Positions 25,432-33,985 of a stretch of 64,000 nucleotides of DNA are shown piece by piece; position 1 is the stretch's first letter; every line of letters starts with the position of its first letter. The DNA comes from Paenibacillus sp. FSL H8-0332 (lineage in GTDB: Bacteria > Bacillota > Bacilli > Paenibacillales > Paenibacillaceae): positions 2,170,001-2,234,000 of the forward strand of contig NZ_CP150145.1 of NCBI RefSeq assembly GCF_037963835.1, written 5' to 3'. Position numbers and translations under genes: made by a program. The notes beneath the pieces are model-generated. The model was not told the DNA's origin and ran no database searches. It saw nothing but the letters and a program-made list of their open reading frames with translations.

Positions 25432-25529
25432 TATCATTACCACCCTGGCGATTTTTGGCTTTTGGGTCAATGATAACGCACCGGAGAAGGGAAAAGCAAA
25501 TTAAATCACGAAATCAGGGAAAAGATGGA

Positions 25530-25558
25530 TTGCTTTACAAGTTTAGAAAGCGTATAAT
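25530..25558 (+). promoter_or_regulatory. Sigma-A promoter of the cold-shock gene
   Basis: TTGCTT (25530-25535) and TATAAT (25553-25558) are separated by 17 bp. The transcript would carry the palindrome CGCCATATATGGCG (25568-25581) near its 5' end. Confidence 0.75.
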
Positions 25559-25567
25559 GTAAGCATA

Positions 25568-25581
25568 CGCCATATATGGCG
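25568..25581. promoter_or_regulatory. Palindrome in the csp 5' leader
   Basis: CGCCATATATGGCG is a perfect 14-bp palindrome just downstream of the expected transcription start and about 10 bp before the ribosome binding site. It could be a protein operator or a cold-stable hairpin in the mRNA. Confidence 0.45.
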
Positions 25582-25603
25582 GTATTTTTAGGAGGTTGTT
25601 CAT

Positions 25604-25801
25604 TTGAAAGGTACAGTAAAATGGTTTAACGCAGAAAAGGGTTATGGTTTCCTTCAAGTTGAAGGCGGCGAAGATGTATTCGTTCACTTCTCAGCGATTC
25701 AAGGCGACGGATTTAAGACTTTGGACGAAGGCCAAGCGGTAGAATTCGATGTTACTGACGGTAACCGTGGTCCACAGGCAGCGAACGTAGTTAAACTATA
25801 A
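25604..25801 (+). CDS. Cold-shock protein (CspB family)
   Basis: A 65-residue single OB-fold protein from a TTG start with TAGGAGGT 6 bp upstream. It has RNP1 (KGYGFLQV) and RNP2 (DVFVHFSAI), plus the surface aromatics W8 and F9. It acts as an RNA chaperone that binds single-stranded RNA and DNA. It is monocistronic, with a strong promoter and a terminator at 25891-25920. The length and sequence are standard for the family. Confidence 0.97.
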   Translation: MKGTVKWFNAEKGYGFLQVEGGEDVFVHFSAIQGDGFKTLDEGQAVEFDVTDGNRGPQAANVVKL

Positions 25802-25890
25802 AATACGGCCAAGGCAGAGCTTCTGTCAGCCGCAATATATATATTTGATCTAGCACGCACTGGCATAAGTAGCATTAGGCAGCTTGAGCA

Positions 25891-25920
25891 GCACAGTTCC
25901 TTCGGGGGCTGTGTTTTTTT
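25891..25920 (+). terminator. Terminator of the cold-shock gene
   Basis: CACAGTTCC (25892-25900) pairs with GGGGCTGTG (25905-25913) using G-T pairs around a TTCG loop, followed by seven T. Confidence 0.85.
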
Positions 25921-25969
25921 ATGCTGCAGCGTGCCGGGTGGCGCTATAAACTTCCCCGCCCTTAATTAC

Positions 25970-27208
25970 TCAGAGCGGGGTCTTGCTCTTTAGCCGACGG
26001 TCTGCGCCGCCCCCGAGGTCCATCAGATGCTTGGACAGGAAGCCGATGAAGGCCAGGATCGAGAAGCCGGTAGCGACCAGATAGAAGACAATCCGGCCCG
26101 CATCCTGGTAGATCAGCCCACCGAAGGTGCCGCTTAGCAGACCTGCGCCGCTGGACCATACGACAGTGAACAGCGCCATTCCGGTGGCCCGCAAGTGATC
26201 AGGGATGATCCGAGTGATGTAGCGGACCGCAGTTACATAATAAATACCGAATGAAATGCTGTGCATGGCCTGAATGGCAACTACGGTACCCGGTTCCTGC
26301 GCAAGCGACATGAACAGAAAGCGCAGCGTGAACATCAGGCTGGCAAAAGCGAGCAGCGGCAGCTCCTTGAACTTGTCGCCATATCTGCTGAGCAGGAAGA
26401 AGATGGGGATCTCACTGAGGGCAGAAGCCAGCAGCGCCCAGCCGACGACTTCATCTCCTGCATTCATGCCCTTGAGGCTGATGGTCAGGAAGGCTTCGTT
26501 CATCCGGTAGCCGATGGCGAGCAGGAAGACAGAGCCGAAGAACCACAGCACTTCCTTTTGCAGCAGAATCTCCCGTAGTCCGGAGGCCTTCAGCAGTTTG
26601 TCCGTAGACTCCATGTCTACAGAGAGCGGAGCCGCTTCGGTTCGCTTCACATCCTTCAGCCCAATCGTAATCAGCAGCGCGGTTACGACAATCACAATAC
26701 AAATCGCTACACTGTACTGGGGTCCCAGCGCCCTAAGCAGATAGCCAATTGTAAGAGCGAAGAAGGAGTATCCCAGAGAGCCGAATACACGGATGGCAAT
26801 GAAGTTCCGCCCGTGACGCTGGGCAATTTTGATGGCCATGGTATCTGCCAGTGGAAAAACTGGGTAATAGAAGAAATAGAAAAAGGACAAAATAAGCATG
26901 ACACTTGAGAAATCAGTGGCTCTCGCCAGAATAATGGCGGTAATCAGCTGGCCTCCAAGCAGGAGGGCCATAATCTTACGGACGGTACCCAGCCGGTCGC
27001 TCATCATGCTCCAGAACAGATTGGAGAGAATCGAGATCAGCGGGCCTACGGAGTAGAGCAGACCCATTTGCGGACTGCTGAAGCCTAAGTGGGCATAAAA
27101 TAACGGGAAATAAGAAACAACCAGCACACTGGTGCCGTATAGCGTAAACATAAAGGATCGCAGCCAGTTTTGGTCACTGTATTGGCCGCCGCTCCGCCTC
27201 GCATTCAT
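25970..27208 (-). CDS. MFS transporter (MFS_1_like/LacY-related family)
   Basis: About 412 residues from the ATG at 27208, which has AGAAGGAGTG upstream; longer in-frame starts have none. Twelve membrane helices are apparent. The N-terminal LRSFMFTLYGTSVLVVSYFPLFYAHLGFS and the loop SDRLGTVRKIM resemble the MFS_1_like group that includes phenylpropionate- and nucleoside-type permeases. The substrate is unknown. It is transcribed divergently from the terpene synthase gene, with a 178-bp shared control region. Confidence 0.87.
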   Translation of the reverse strand: MNARRSGGQYSDQNWLRSFMFTLYGTSVLVVSYFPLFYAHLGFSSPQMGLLYSVGPLISILSNLFWSMMSDRLGTVRKIMALLLGGQLITAIILARATDFSSVMLILSFFYFFYYPVFPLADTMAIKIAQRHGRNFIAIRVFGSLGYSFFALTIGYLLRALGPQYSVAICIVIVVTALLITIGLKDVKRTEAAPLSVDMESTDKLLKASGLREILLQKEVLWFFGSVFLLAIGYRMNEAFLTISLKGMNAGDEVVGWALLASALSEIPIFFLLSRYGDKFKELPLLAFASLMFTLRFLFMSLAQEPGTVVAIQAMHSISFGIYYVTAVRYITRIIPDHLRATGMALFTVVWSSGAGLLSGTFGGLIYQDAGRIVFYLVATGFSILAFIGFLSKHLMDLGGGADRRLKSKTPL

Positions 27209-27328
27209 GATTGTGCACTCCTTCTGGATATAGAAAAGTATAGTATAGCATAAAGCGGAGAGGCCGGGGGTTTCGTAAAATATCGATTTTCTGAATCTTT
27301 CAAGAGTTTGCGAAAGTGATTTTGTTGT

Positions 27329-27357
27329 TTGTACAAATCCGCTCTGCATATTATAAT
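27329..27357 (+). promoter_or_regulatory. Promoter of the YtpB-like gene
   Basis: TTGTAC (27329-27334) and TATAAT (27352-27357) are separated by 17 bp, with the GTG start 30 bp further on. Confidence 0.65.
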
Positions 27358-27386
27358 AATCATGATTTGGATAAGGAGACAACAAT

Positions 27387-28484
27387 GTGGAGGCACTGTC
27401 ATTGAATGAATTTGAGCAAGGCCGTTACCTAAGTCCGCGCGGTCCTATTGGAATGATGAACAGGGTCTATAAGTACGTGCTGCCGGAAGTACGATCATGT
27501 CTCGATTTCTGGCGCCAGGATGCAGAAGGAATTCCCGATCCCGAGCTCCGTAAGCAAGCGCTTGCCAGCATTGAAACGAAGCAGTTTCATTGCCAAGGCG
27601 GCGGTATCTATGCCGCCGGTAATTTGTCGATGAGACATATACTGATTCCGCTAATTGTTGCTTATCAGACAATCAGTGATTATTTGGACAACCTATGTGA
27701 TCGCAGTACTTCGCTTGACCCTGACGATTTTCGGCTGCTGCACCAGTCGATGCTTGATGCGGTTACCCCCGGCGCAGAGCCAGTGAACTATTATGCGCTG
27801 CGTACCGAACAGAATGATGGCGGATATTTGAACAGGCTGGTCCGCAAATGCCAGGAGATGACCTCCCAGCTTCAGGGATACGGTGCTGCCGCTGAAGAGA
27901 TTTATCAGTTGGCGGTATTATACACCGATCTTCAGGTCTACAAGCACATTCATCCTGATCTCAGGGAAGCTGCCCTGAAGGAGTGGTGGGAGAAGGAGGG
28001 GCATCGTGCACCTCATCTCCAGTGGAATGAGTTTGCAGCCGCAACCGGTTCAACTCTGGGTGTGTTTATGCTTTTTCTGGCTTCCTGTGATCCCAAGCTG
28101 AGCACCGCTGCATCGGCTTCCATTCGTGCTGCGTACTTTCCGCATGTGTGCGGGCTGCACATTATGCTGGATTATCTGATTGACCAGGACGAAGACCGGG
28201 CCGGCGGTGATCTCAATTTCTGCAATTATTATGAGAATACGGATATGATGCTGGATCGGATCGCTTCGATCGTAGAGTGGGCCCGCAGGGATGTCCAGAA
28301 TCTTCCCGAGACCTCCATGCATCGTATGGTCATCGAAGGACTTCTGGCACTTTATTTGTCCGATCCCAAAGTCAGCGAACAGCGGGAGGTTCGCCTGGTA
28401 TCCAAACGGCTGATGAGAAAAAGTCCGCTGACCCGGCTTTTCTTCTTCGTCAACAGCCGCTGGATACGCAAACGTATGTATTAA
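27387..28484 (+). CDS. ytpB: Tetraprenyl-beta-curcumene synthase family protein (YtpB/DUF2600)
   Basis: A 365-residue protein from the GTG at 27387, with AAGGAGA 7 bp upstream; the overlapping ATG is out of frame. The DUF2600 hallmarks are present: FHCQGGGIYA, the Asp-rich TISDYLDNLCDRST, and ILDYLIDQDEDR-like ahead of NFCNYYEN (here MLDYLIDQDEDRAGGDLNFC). B. subtilis YtpB is a large terpene synthase that cyclises tetraprenyl diphosphate to tetraprenyl-beta-curcumene, a precursor of C35 sesquarterpenes found in spores. The companion cyclase is not nearby. It sits between an MFS gene and pfkA. Confidence 0.9.
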   Translation: MEALSLNEFEQGRYLSPRGPIGMMNRVYKYVLPEVRSCLDFWRQDAEGIPDPELRKQALASIETKQFHCQGGGIYAAGNLSMRHILIPLIVAYQTISDYLDNLCDRSTSLDPDDFRLLHQSMLDAVTPGAEPVNYYALRTEQNDGGYLNRLVRKCQEMTSQLQGYGAAAEEIYQLAVLYTDLQVYKHIHPDLREAALKEWWEKEGHRAPHLQWNEFAAATGSTLGVFMLFLASCDPKLSTAASASIRAAYFPHVCGLHIMLDYLIDQDEDRAGGDLNFCNYYENTDMMLDRIASIVEWARRDVQNLPETSMHRMVIEGLLALYLSDPKVSEQREVRLVSKRLMRKSPLTRLFFFVNSRWIRKRMY

Positions 28485-28553
28485 TGCATTAGATGCTGCT
28501 GGGCCTTCGTCCGATTAGGAGATCCGGCGCAATTTTAAGGAGGAACTAACAGG

Positions 28554-29525
28554 ATGTCAAACGTAAAAAAAATCGCAGTATTAACCAGTGGTGGAGACTC
28601 TCAGGGCATGAATGCCGCTGTGCGTGCGGTCGTCCGCAGCGCAATCTACTTCGGAATTGAGGTATTTGGCATTCAGCGCGGATATCAGGGTCTGCTGAAC
28701 CGTGACATTTTCCCGATGGATCTGCGGAGTGTAGGGGATATCATCCAGCGCGGAGGTACTGTTCTGCAATCTGCACGCTGCCTGGATTTCATGAAGCCGG
28801 AAGGACAGCAGAAGGGTGCGGACATTCTCAATGAGTTCGGTATCGACGGTCTGGTTGTCATCGGCGGAGACGGCTCCTACCACGGTGCCAACAAACTCAG
28901 TAAGCTGGGCATTAACACCATGGCGTTGCCGGGAACGATTGATAATGATATCTCATTCACGGACTACACCATCGGATTCGATACAGCCGTTGGCGTTGTA
29001 GTAGATGCGATCAATAAATTGCGCGACACTATGTCTTCCCATGAACGTTCCTCTATCGTAGAAGTTATGGGACGCCACTGCGGAGACATCGCTCTGCATG
29101 CCGGCCTTGCTTCGGGAGCGGAGACTATTCTGGTGCCGGAAATGCCTTATGATCTTAATGAAGTAGCTGACCGGATGAAGGATAACTTCGCCCGCGGTAA
29201 ACGTCATAGTATTGTCATTGTAGCCGAAGGCGTAGGCAAGGGTGAAGATGTTGCCCAGGCGCTCAAAGACCGCCATGCTTCTCTGGATGCCCGTGTAACC
29301 GTTCTGGGACATATTCAGCGCGGCGGTACGCCAACCCCGGCAGACCGTAACCTGGCCAGCCGTTTGGCCGATTTCGCAGTCCGCAAGCTGATTGAAGGCG
29401 AATCGGACAAGGCCTGCGGACTTATTAAAGGAGAATTGACGCTTACGGATATTGATAAGGTAGTGAACACGAAGAAGGATTTCGATATCGAGCTGTATGA
29501 ACTGGCTTCCCGGTTATCTCAGTAA
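28554..29525 (+). CDS. pfkA: ATP-dependent 6-phosphofructokinase
   Basis: A 323-residue glycolytic enzyme that phosphorylates fructose 6-phosphate. AAGGAGGAAC precedes the ATG. Conserved parts are the ATP loop LTSGGDSQGMNAAVRAVVR, GGDGSYHGAN, the catalytic PGTIDNDISFTDYTIGFDTA and the sugar-phosphate site VEVMGRHCGDIALHAG. IQRGGTPTPADR lies in the effector region. The P-loop reads GGDSQGMN where the B. subtilis enzyme has GGDSPGMN, a change I believe is common in Paenibacillus. It is monocistronic, with a hairpin terminator after it. Confidence 0.96.
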   Translation: MSNVKKIAVLTSGGDSQGMNAAVRAVVRSAIYFGIEVFGIQRGYQGLLNRDIFPMDLRSVGDIIQRGGTVLQSARCLDFMKPEGQQKGADILNEFGIDGLVVIGGDGSYHGANKLSKLGINTMALPGTIDNDISFTDYTIGFDTAVGVVVDAINKLRDTMSSHERSSIVEVMGRHCGDIALHAGLASGAETILVPEMPYDLNEVADRMKDNFARGKRHSIVIVAEGVGKGEDVAQALKDRHASLDARVTVLGHIQRGGTPTPADRNLASRLADFAVRKLIEGESDKACGLIKGELTLTDIDKVVNTKKDFDIELYELASRLSQ

Positions 29526-29559
29526 GAGCAGCAGGATTTATAGTATCTTCAACCCTCAG

Positions 29560-29606
29560 CGGAGCAGCGATCCTTCCTTAAGCGGAAGGGAGCTGCTCCG
29601 TTATTT
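29560..29606 (+). terminator. Stem-loop after pfkA
   Basis: CGGAGCAGC (29560-29568) pairs with GCTGCTCCG (29592-29600), with an inner CCTTCC/GGAAGG stem, followed by TTATTT. Confidence 0.75.
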
Positions 29607-29609
29607 GGC

Positions 29610-29655
29610 TTGACAGTATACCCTCACCCGTATATTATAATACCCATAGGGGTAT
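29610..29655 (+). promoter_or_regulatory. Promoter with CstR/CsoR-type operator
   Basis: TTGACA (29610-29615) and TATTAT (29633-29638) are 17 bp apart. Just downstream, ATACCCATAGGGGTAT (29640-29655) is a G/C-tract inverted repeat of the type bound by CsoR/CstR repressors and would overlap the transcription start. An extra ATACCC half-site lies at 29618-29623. The cognate repressor gene is the second gene of the operon. Confidence 0.8.
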
Positions 29656-29675
29656 GCAAATAGGAGGGAATTAGA

Positions 29676-32162
29676 ATGAGCAGAACTATAGTGATTATCG
29701 GCGGAGTTGCCGGAGGGGCATCCGCTGCTGCACGCTTAAGAAGATTGAATGAAGAAGACAACATTATGATTATAGAGCGGGGAGAGCATGTTTCTTTTGC
29801 CAACTGCGGGCTGCCTTATTATATTGGGGAGACGATTGATTCCCGGGACAAGCTGTTTCTGCAGACACCGGCTGGTATCCGGGCACGCTTCAATATCGAT
29901 GTGAGAATCTTTACCGAGGCGACAGAGATTGACCGTGAACGTAAGCAGATTCACTGCCGCAGTGTAACAACAGGAGAGACCTGGCAGATTCCATACGATA
30001 TTGTGATACTCTCACCGGGAGCGAAGCCGATAGTTCCCCCGATTCCGGGCATTTCAGAGGCTGATAACCTGTTTACCTTAAGAAATATTCCCGATACGGA
30101 CCGTATCAAGGATTATGTGGATACCAATTCGCTCAGACATGCCACAGTGATCGGTGCGGGCTTCATCGGACTTGAAATGGCGGAGAACCTGCGGGAGCGC
30201 GGTCTTGCAGTCACTGTAATCGACAGGGGACAACAGATCCTGAACCCGCTCGATCTTGAAATGGTCCGCCCGCTGGAAGCGCATATGCGCCTTCATGGTG
30301 TAGAGCTGCGGCTGAACGAGGGAGTGGAGGCTATTGAAGAGCAGGGCCGGCTGCTTCGCCTCTCTTCCGGTGATCAGCTGAAGACAGATATAGTAATTAT
30401 GGCCATCGGAGTCAGTCCTGAGAATGACCTGGCACGGAGCTGCGGACTTGAGCTGGGCATCCGGGGAGCGGTTAAGGTCAATGCCTCATTGCAGACCAGT
30501 GATCCGGCCATCTATGCCGTAGGGGATGTCATTGAAGTGAAGGACCGCGTTCAAGGGTTCGATACCATGGTCTCCCTGGCCTGGGGAGCGAACCGGCAGG
30601 GGCGTCTGGCCGCCGATCATATCAACGGGCGGGAAGCCTCTTACACTGGGGCATTAGGTACTGCGATTATCAAGATCTTCGATATGACTGCTGCGCTCAC
30701 TGGGAACAACGAGAAGACGCTGAAATCACTGGGGGTATCTTATGAAGCGGTGCATATCCACCCCAATTCCCACGCCGGTTACTACCCTGGTGCTGCACCG
30801 ATAGCGCTCAAGCTGCTCTTTAATCCGCAGACGGGAGATATTTATGGAGCACAAGCGGTCGGAAGTGCCGGTGTCGACAAAAGAATAGATGTCATTGCCA
30901 CCGCTATCCGCAGCAAGCTTAAGGCTGATGAGCTGGCGGATCTGGAGCTGGCGTATGCGCCGCCGTATTCCTCGGCCAAAGATCCGGTCAATATGGCGGG
31001 CTATGTGGCCTCCAATCTGATGGAGGGACTCGTCCGTAATCTGCAATGGCATGAAGTCGATGAATTCACTCGCGGCGGCGGTCTTATCATTGATGTGAGA
31101 GACGAAGCAGAGCGTTTAGCTGGCTTCATCCCCGGTTCCATCAATATTCCGTTGTCTGAGCTGAGAGACCGGCTTGCAGAGATTCCGCGGGATCAGGAGA
31201 TCGCCGTATCCTGCCAGGTAGGGCTGCGAGGCTACATTGCAGCCAGAATGTTAAGCCAATACGGTTATCCGGTGCGGAATGTTGACGGGGGCTACAAGAC
31301 GTACGCAGCAATCGCCGCGGGGAATAATACTGGAGATTGCGGGAAGACAGGGGCACCGGCTTTGAAAGTGGAGAACCCGGCTCCCGCCCGTATAGTCCAT
31401 ATCCAGGAACAGCTTAGCAGCAAGCCGCCGCTCTTGCTGGATGCTTGCGGTTTACAGTGCCCCGGCCCTATACTCAAAGTATATGAGACTATCAGTTCTA
31501 TGGAGGAAGGCCAGCGGGTAGAGATCGCTGCAACGGATTTCGGTTTTGCCGCTGACATCAGACAGTGGTGCAGCAAGACGGGGAACACGCTGGAATCGGT
31601 GGATGTCTCGGGCGGCAAAGTGAAGGCACTGGTGCGCAAAGGACAGGACCCGGCTGACAGTACTGGGGTTCAGGCAGCACAAGCAGCGGTCCAGGAAGGG
31701 ACTACGATGGTTGTATTCAGCGGCGATCTGGACAAATCCATTGCCTCGTTCATTATTGCTATAGGCGCAGCATCGATGGGCAAGCAGGTCACTATGTTCT
31801 TTACCTTCTGGGGGCTGAATGTTCTACGGCGCGCAGAGTCCCCACAGGTGAAGAAATCGGGTCTTGAGACTATGTTTGGCCTAATGATGCCCAAGGGGAC
31901 ACGCAGGCTTCCTTTATCCAGAATGAATATGGGCGGGCTCGGTGCCAAGATGATCCGGTATACGATGCGCCGCAAGAATGTAGATTCCTTGGAACAGCTT
32001 ATACAGGCGGCGATGAATGCCGGTGTGAAGCTGATGGCCTGCACGATGAGTATGGACATCATGGGCATTAAGCAGGAGGAATTAATTGAAGGTGTAGACT
32101 TCGGCGGTGTTGCCAGCTATCTTGGAGCTGCCGAGGATTCGGGCGTGAACTTATTCATCTAG
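29676..32162 (+). CDS. Four-domain CoA-disulfide reductase-rhodanese-TusA-DsrE fusion
   Basis: An 828-residue multidomain protein. Residues 1-450 are a flavin disulfide reductase with the FAD motif IIGGVAGGASAAARLRRL and the active-site Cys C44 in FANCGLPYYIGE, as in CoA-disulfide reductases and persulfide reductases. Residues of about 460-550 are a rhodanese domain with Cys about 513 in VSCQVGLRGY. Residues of about 580-655 are a TusA/SirA domain with C591 and C595 in DACGLQCPGP. The last 150 residues are a DsrE/DsrF/DrsH-like domain. Together these form a sulfane-sulfur relay that reduces and passes on per- and polysulfides. It is co-transcribed with cstR. Confidence 0.93.
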   Translation: MSRTIVIIGGVAGGASAAARLRRLNEEDNIMIIERGEHVSFANCGLPYYIGETIDSRDKLFLQTPAGIRARFNIDVRIFTEATEIDRERKQIHCRSVTTGETWQIPYDIVILSPGAKPIVPPIPGISEADNLFTLRNIPDTDRIKDYVDTNSLRHATVIGAGFIGLEMAENLRERGLAVTVIDRGQQILNPLDLEMVRPLEAHMRLHGVELRLNEGVEAIEEQGRLLRLSSGDQLKTDIVIMAIGVSPENDLARSCGLELGIRGAVKVNASLQTSDPAIYAVGDVIEVKDRVQGFDTMVSLAWGANRQGRLAADHINGREASYTGALGTAIIKIFDMTAALTGNNEKTLKSLGVSYEAVHIHPNSHAGYYPGAAPIALKLLFNPQTGDIYGAQAVGSAGVDKRIDVIATAIRSKLKADELADLELAYAPPYSSAKDPVNMAGYVASNLMEGLVRNLQWHEVDEFTRGGGLIIDVRDEAERLAGFIPGSINIPLSELRDRLAEIPRDQEIAVSCQVGLRGYIAARMLSQYGYPVRNVDGGYKTYAAIAAGNNTGDCGKTGAPALKVENPAPARIVHIQEQLSSKPPLLLDACGLQCPGPILKVYETISSMEEGQRVEIAATDFGFAADIRQWCSKTGNTLESVDVSGGKVKALVRKGQDPADSTGVQAAQAAVQEGTTMVVFSGDLDKSIASFIIAIGAASMGKQVTMFFTFWGLNVLRRAESPQVKKSGLETMFGLMMPKGTRRLPLSRMNMGGLGAKMIRYTMRRKNVDSLEQLIQAAMNAGVKLMACTMSMDIMGIKQEELIEGVDFGGVASYLGAAEDSGVNLFI

Positions 32163-32178
32163 AGGGGGCCAAGAGACA

Positions 32179-32439
32179 GTGGAGTATGATAAAGCTATTA
32201 CCAACCGGTTGAAGCGTATTGAAGGTCAGGTAAGGGGAGTGCTGGGGATGCTGGAGGAAGGCAAGGATTGCCGTGAAATCGTAACTCAGCTGACCGCGAT
32301 CCGAACAGCCGTAGACCGTTCTATTGGTGCAGTGATCGGAGACAATCTGGAGCACTGTATCCAGGAAGAGCTTGCGAAAGGGAATTCTCCCGAACAAGTG
32401 ATTAAGGAAGCGGTGGATCTGCTTGTAAAAAGCCGGTAA
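32179..32439 (+). CDS. cstR: CstR-type persulfide-sensing repressor (CsoR family)
   Basis: An 86-residue all-helical repressor from the GTG at 32179. The CsoR/FrmR pattern is clear: NRLKRIEGQVRGVLGMLEEGKDC, then REIVTQLTAIRTAVDRS and a C-terminal EAVDLLVKSR. It has exactly two cysteines, C31 and C60, the pair that forms di- and trisulfide links on exposure to sulfane sulfur in Staphylococcus CstR. The His of copper-sensing CsoR is not at its usual place relative to the second Cys. It lies 16 bp after the fusion gene and probably represses its own operon through 29640-29655. Confidence 0.9.
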   Translation: MEYDKAITNRLKRIEGQVRGVLGMLEEGKDCREIVTQLTAIRTAVDRSIGAVIGDNLEHCIQEELAKGNSPEQVIKEAVDLLVKSR

Positions 32440-32444
32440 TGAAG

Positions 32445-32495
32445 AACAGCCACAGACGAGGGAGGAAATCTCCAGAGTGTCTGTGGCTGTTTTTG
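32445..32495 (+). terminator. Terminator of the sulfane-sulfur operon
   Basis: AACAGCCACAGAC (32445-32457) pairs with GTCTGTGGCTGTT (32479-32491), followed by a T-run. Confidence 0.92.
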
Positions 32496-32526
32496 TTAAC
32501 TACAAGCGGCACTGTGTGGCGTTGCT

Positions 32527-33882
32527 TCAGGCCTTCCCTGGGGCGAATCTTCTCTGCACCCTGACAAGCCGGGCCAGTAGCAGAATTGCACCTATTCCAA
32601 GGCCGGTAATGAGTCCAATCCAGTAGCCGTAGGCCCCAAGCTCCGTATAGGTGGCGAGCAGGTAACCAACCGGCAGGCCGATCACCCAATAGGCGATGAA
32701 GCAAATAATGAATGCAGGGTTGACATCCTTATAGCCCCGCAGCACGCCTTGGGTCGGAGTTGCAATGGCATCGGAGATCTGGAAGAAGATCGCATAGATC
32801 AGGAAATGCTGGATCAGCGAGATCACCTCATGGTCATCCGAGTACAACCCGGCGACATGATTCCCGGCGAATAGCAGCACTAATGCTGTGAGCAGGGAGA
32901 GCGCAGCAGCCGTGCATATGCCCATAATGCCATACTGGCGCGCATCCCTCAGCCGGCCGGAGCCGCTCTCGAAGCCGACGAGAATTGTCAGGCTCATACA
33001 GATGCTCAGCGGAATCATATAAAGGGTGGAGGCGAAGTTAATGGCAGCTTGATGGGCTGCGATTGTGATGGTATCAAAGCGGCTCATCAGCAGGGTTACT
33101 GCAGAGAATACGGCCGTCTCGAAAAAGATAGAAAAGCCAATGGGCACACCGATTTTCAGCAATTCCTTGAAGCTTGCCAGGGACATCGCGTGAAATTTGC
33201 GGAAAATCTGAAGATCGCGGAAAGGCTCGGCCCGGTAGACGAAGATTAGGGCAATCAGGAAGATGACCCAGTATGTAATGGCAGAGGCTACACCTGCTCC
33301 TACTCCGCCAAGGCGGGGGAATCCAAAGTTACCGAAGATCAGCAGATAGTTAAGCCCGACATTGACCGGCAGGGCCATCAGGGTAATGAACATGGAGATA
33401 CGGGTCTGACCCAGGGCATCAATACAGCTGCGGACAACCGTGTAGCCGAACAGCGGGATAATGCCGAAGGAGATGGCACTAAGGAAGCGGAAGGCGATGT
33501 CGTGTACCGCAGGCTCCAGATTCATGAAATTCAGAATCGGTGAGAGGGCGAAGCCGCCAAGAACCAGCACGAGTACCGAGACAATCAGGGAGAGCCACAT
33601 GCCTTGCATCACCTGGTGAGCCACATCCTTACCCCGTTTGCTGCCGATGAGATGCGACACAATGGGCGTGATCCCCATAAGAATACCGCTGAGGCCTGTC
33701 TGGATGGGAATCCATAGACTTGTGCCGATGGCAACCCCGGCGAGATCATTCGTGCCGAATTTGCCGGACATATTAGTATCAAAGAAGGTGATGGCCGACA
33801 ATGCAATCTGAGTAATCAGGATCGGAAGCAATATATGCAGGAATTGCCCGGCCTTTTGCTTAATGGTGGAAGTCTGTTTCAT
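32527..33882 (-). CDS. MATE-family efflux transporter
   Basis: A 451-residue protein with about 12 membrane helices and no signal peptide. The start region MKQTSTIKQKAGQFLHILLPILITQIALSAITFFDTNMSGKFG and the loop GTNDLAGVAIGTSLWIPI match the MATE/NorM group, whose members export cationic drugs using Na+ or H+. The second MatE repeat begins near residue 230 with LLKIGVPIGFSIFFETAVFS. The substrate is unknown. It is convergent with the sulfane-sulfur operon and monocistronic. Confidence 0.9.
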   Translation of the reverse strand: MKQTSTIKQKAGQFLHILLPILITQIALSAITFFDTNMSGKFGTNDLAGVAIGTSLWIPIQTGLSGILMGITPIVSHLIGSKRGKDVAHQVMQGMWLSLIVSVLVLVLGGFALSPILNFMNLEPAVHDIAFRFLSAISFGIIPLFGYTVVRSCIDALGQTRISMFITLMALPVNVGLNYLLIFGNFGFPRLGGVGAGVASAITYWVIFLIALIFVYRAEPFRDLQIFRKFHAMSLASFKELLKIGVPIGFSIFFETAVFSAVTLLMSRFDTITIAAHQAAINFASTLYMIPLSICMSLTILVGFESGSGRLRDARQYGIMGICTAAALSLLTALVLLFAGNHVAGLYSDDHEVISLIQHFLIYAIFFQISDAIATPTQGVLRGYKDVNPAFIICFIAYWVIGLPVGYLLATYTELGAYGYWIGLITGLGIGAILLLARLVRVQRRFAPGKA

Positions 33883-33929
33883 GATATCAATGCCCCGTAA
33901 TTTGTATTTTGAATACTTATAATCCCAGT

Positions 33930-33957
33930 AAAAAGCCCGGCAGCTGCCGGGCTCTGA
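33930..33957 (-). terminator. Terminator of the GHL13-like gene
   Basis: AGCCCGGCAGCTGCCGGGCT (33934-33953) is a perfect 20-bp palindrome, followed on the minus strand by TTTTTACTGG. Confidence 0.9.
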
Positions 33958-33985
33958 ATATCGTGCAGTTATAATTGCAGAAAAC

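Noticed and set aside
28560..28640. Unusual PFK P-loop residue (GGDSQGMN)
   Set aside because: All other catalytic motifs are intact and I believe the Gln is common in Paenibacillus, so it is probably lineage variation.
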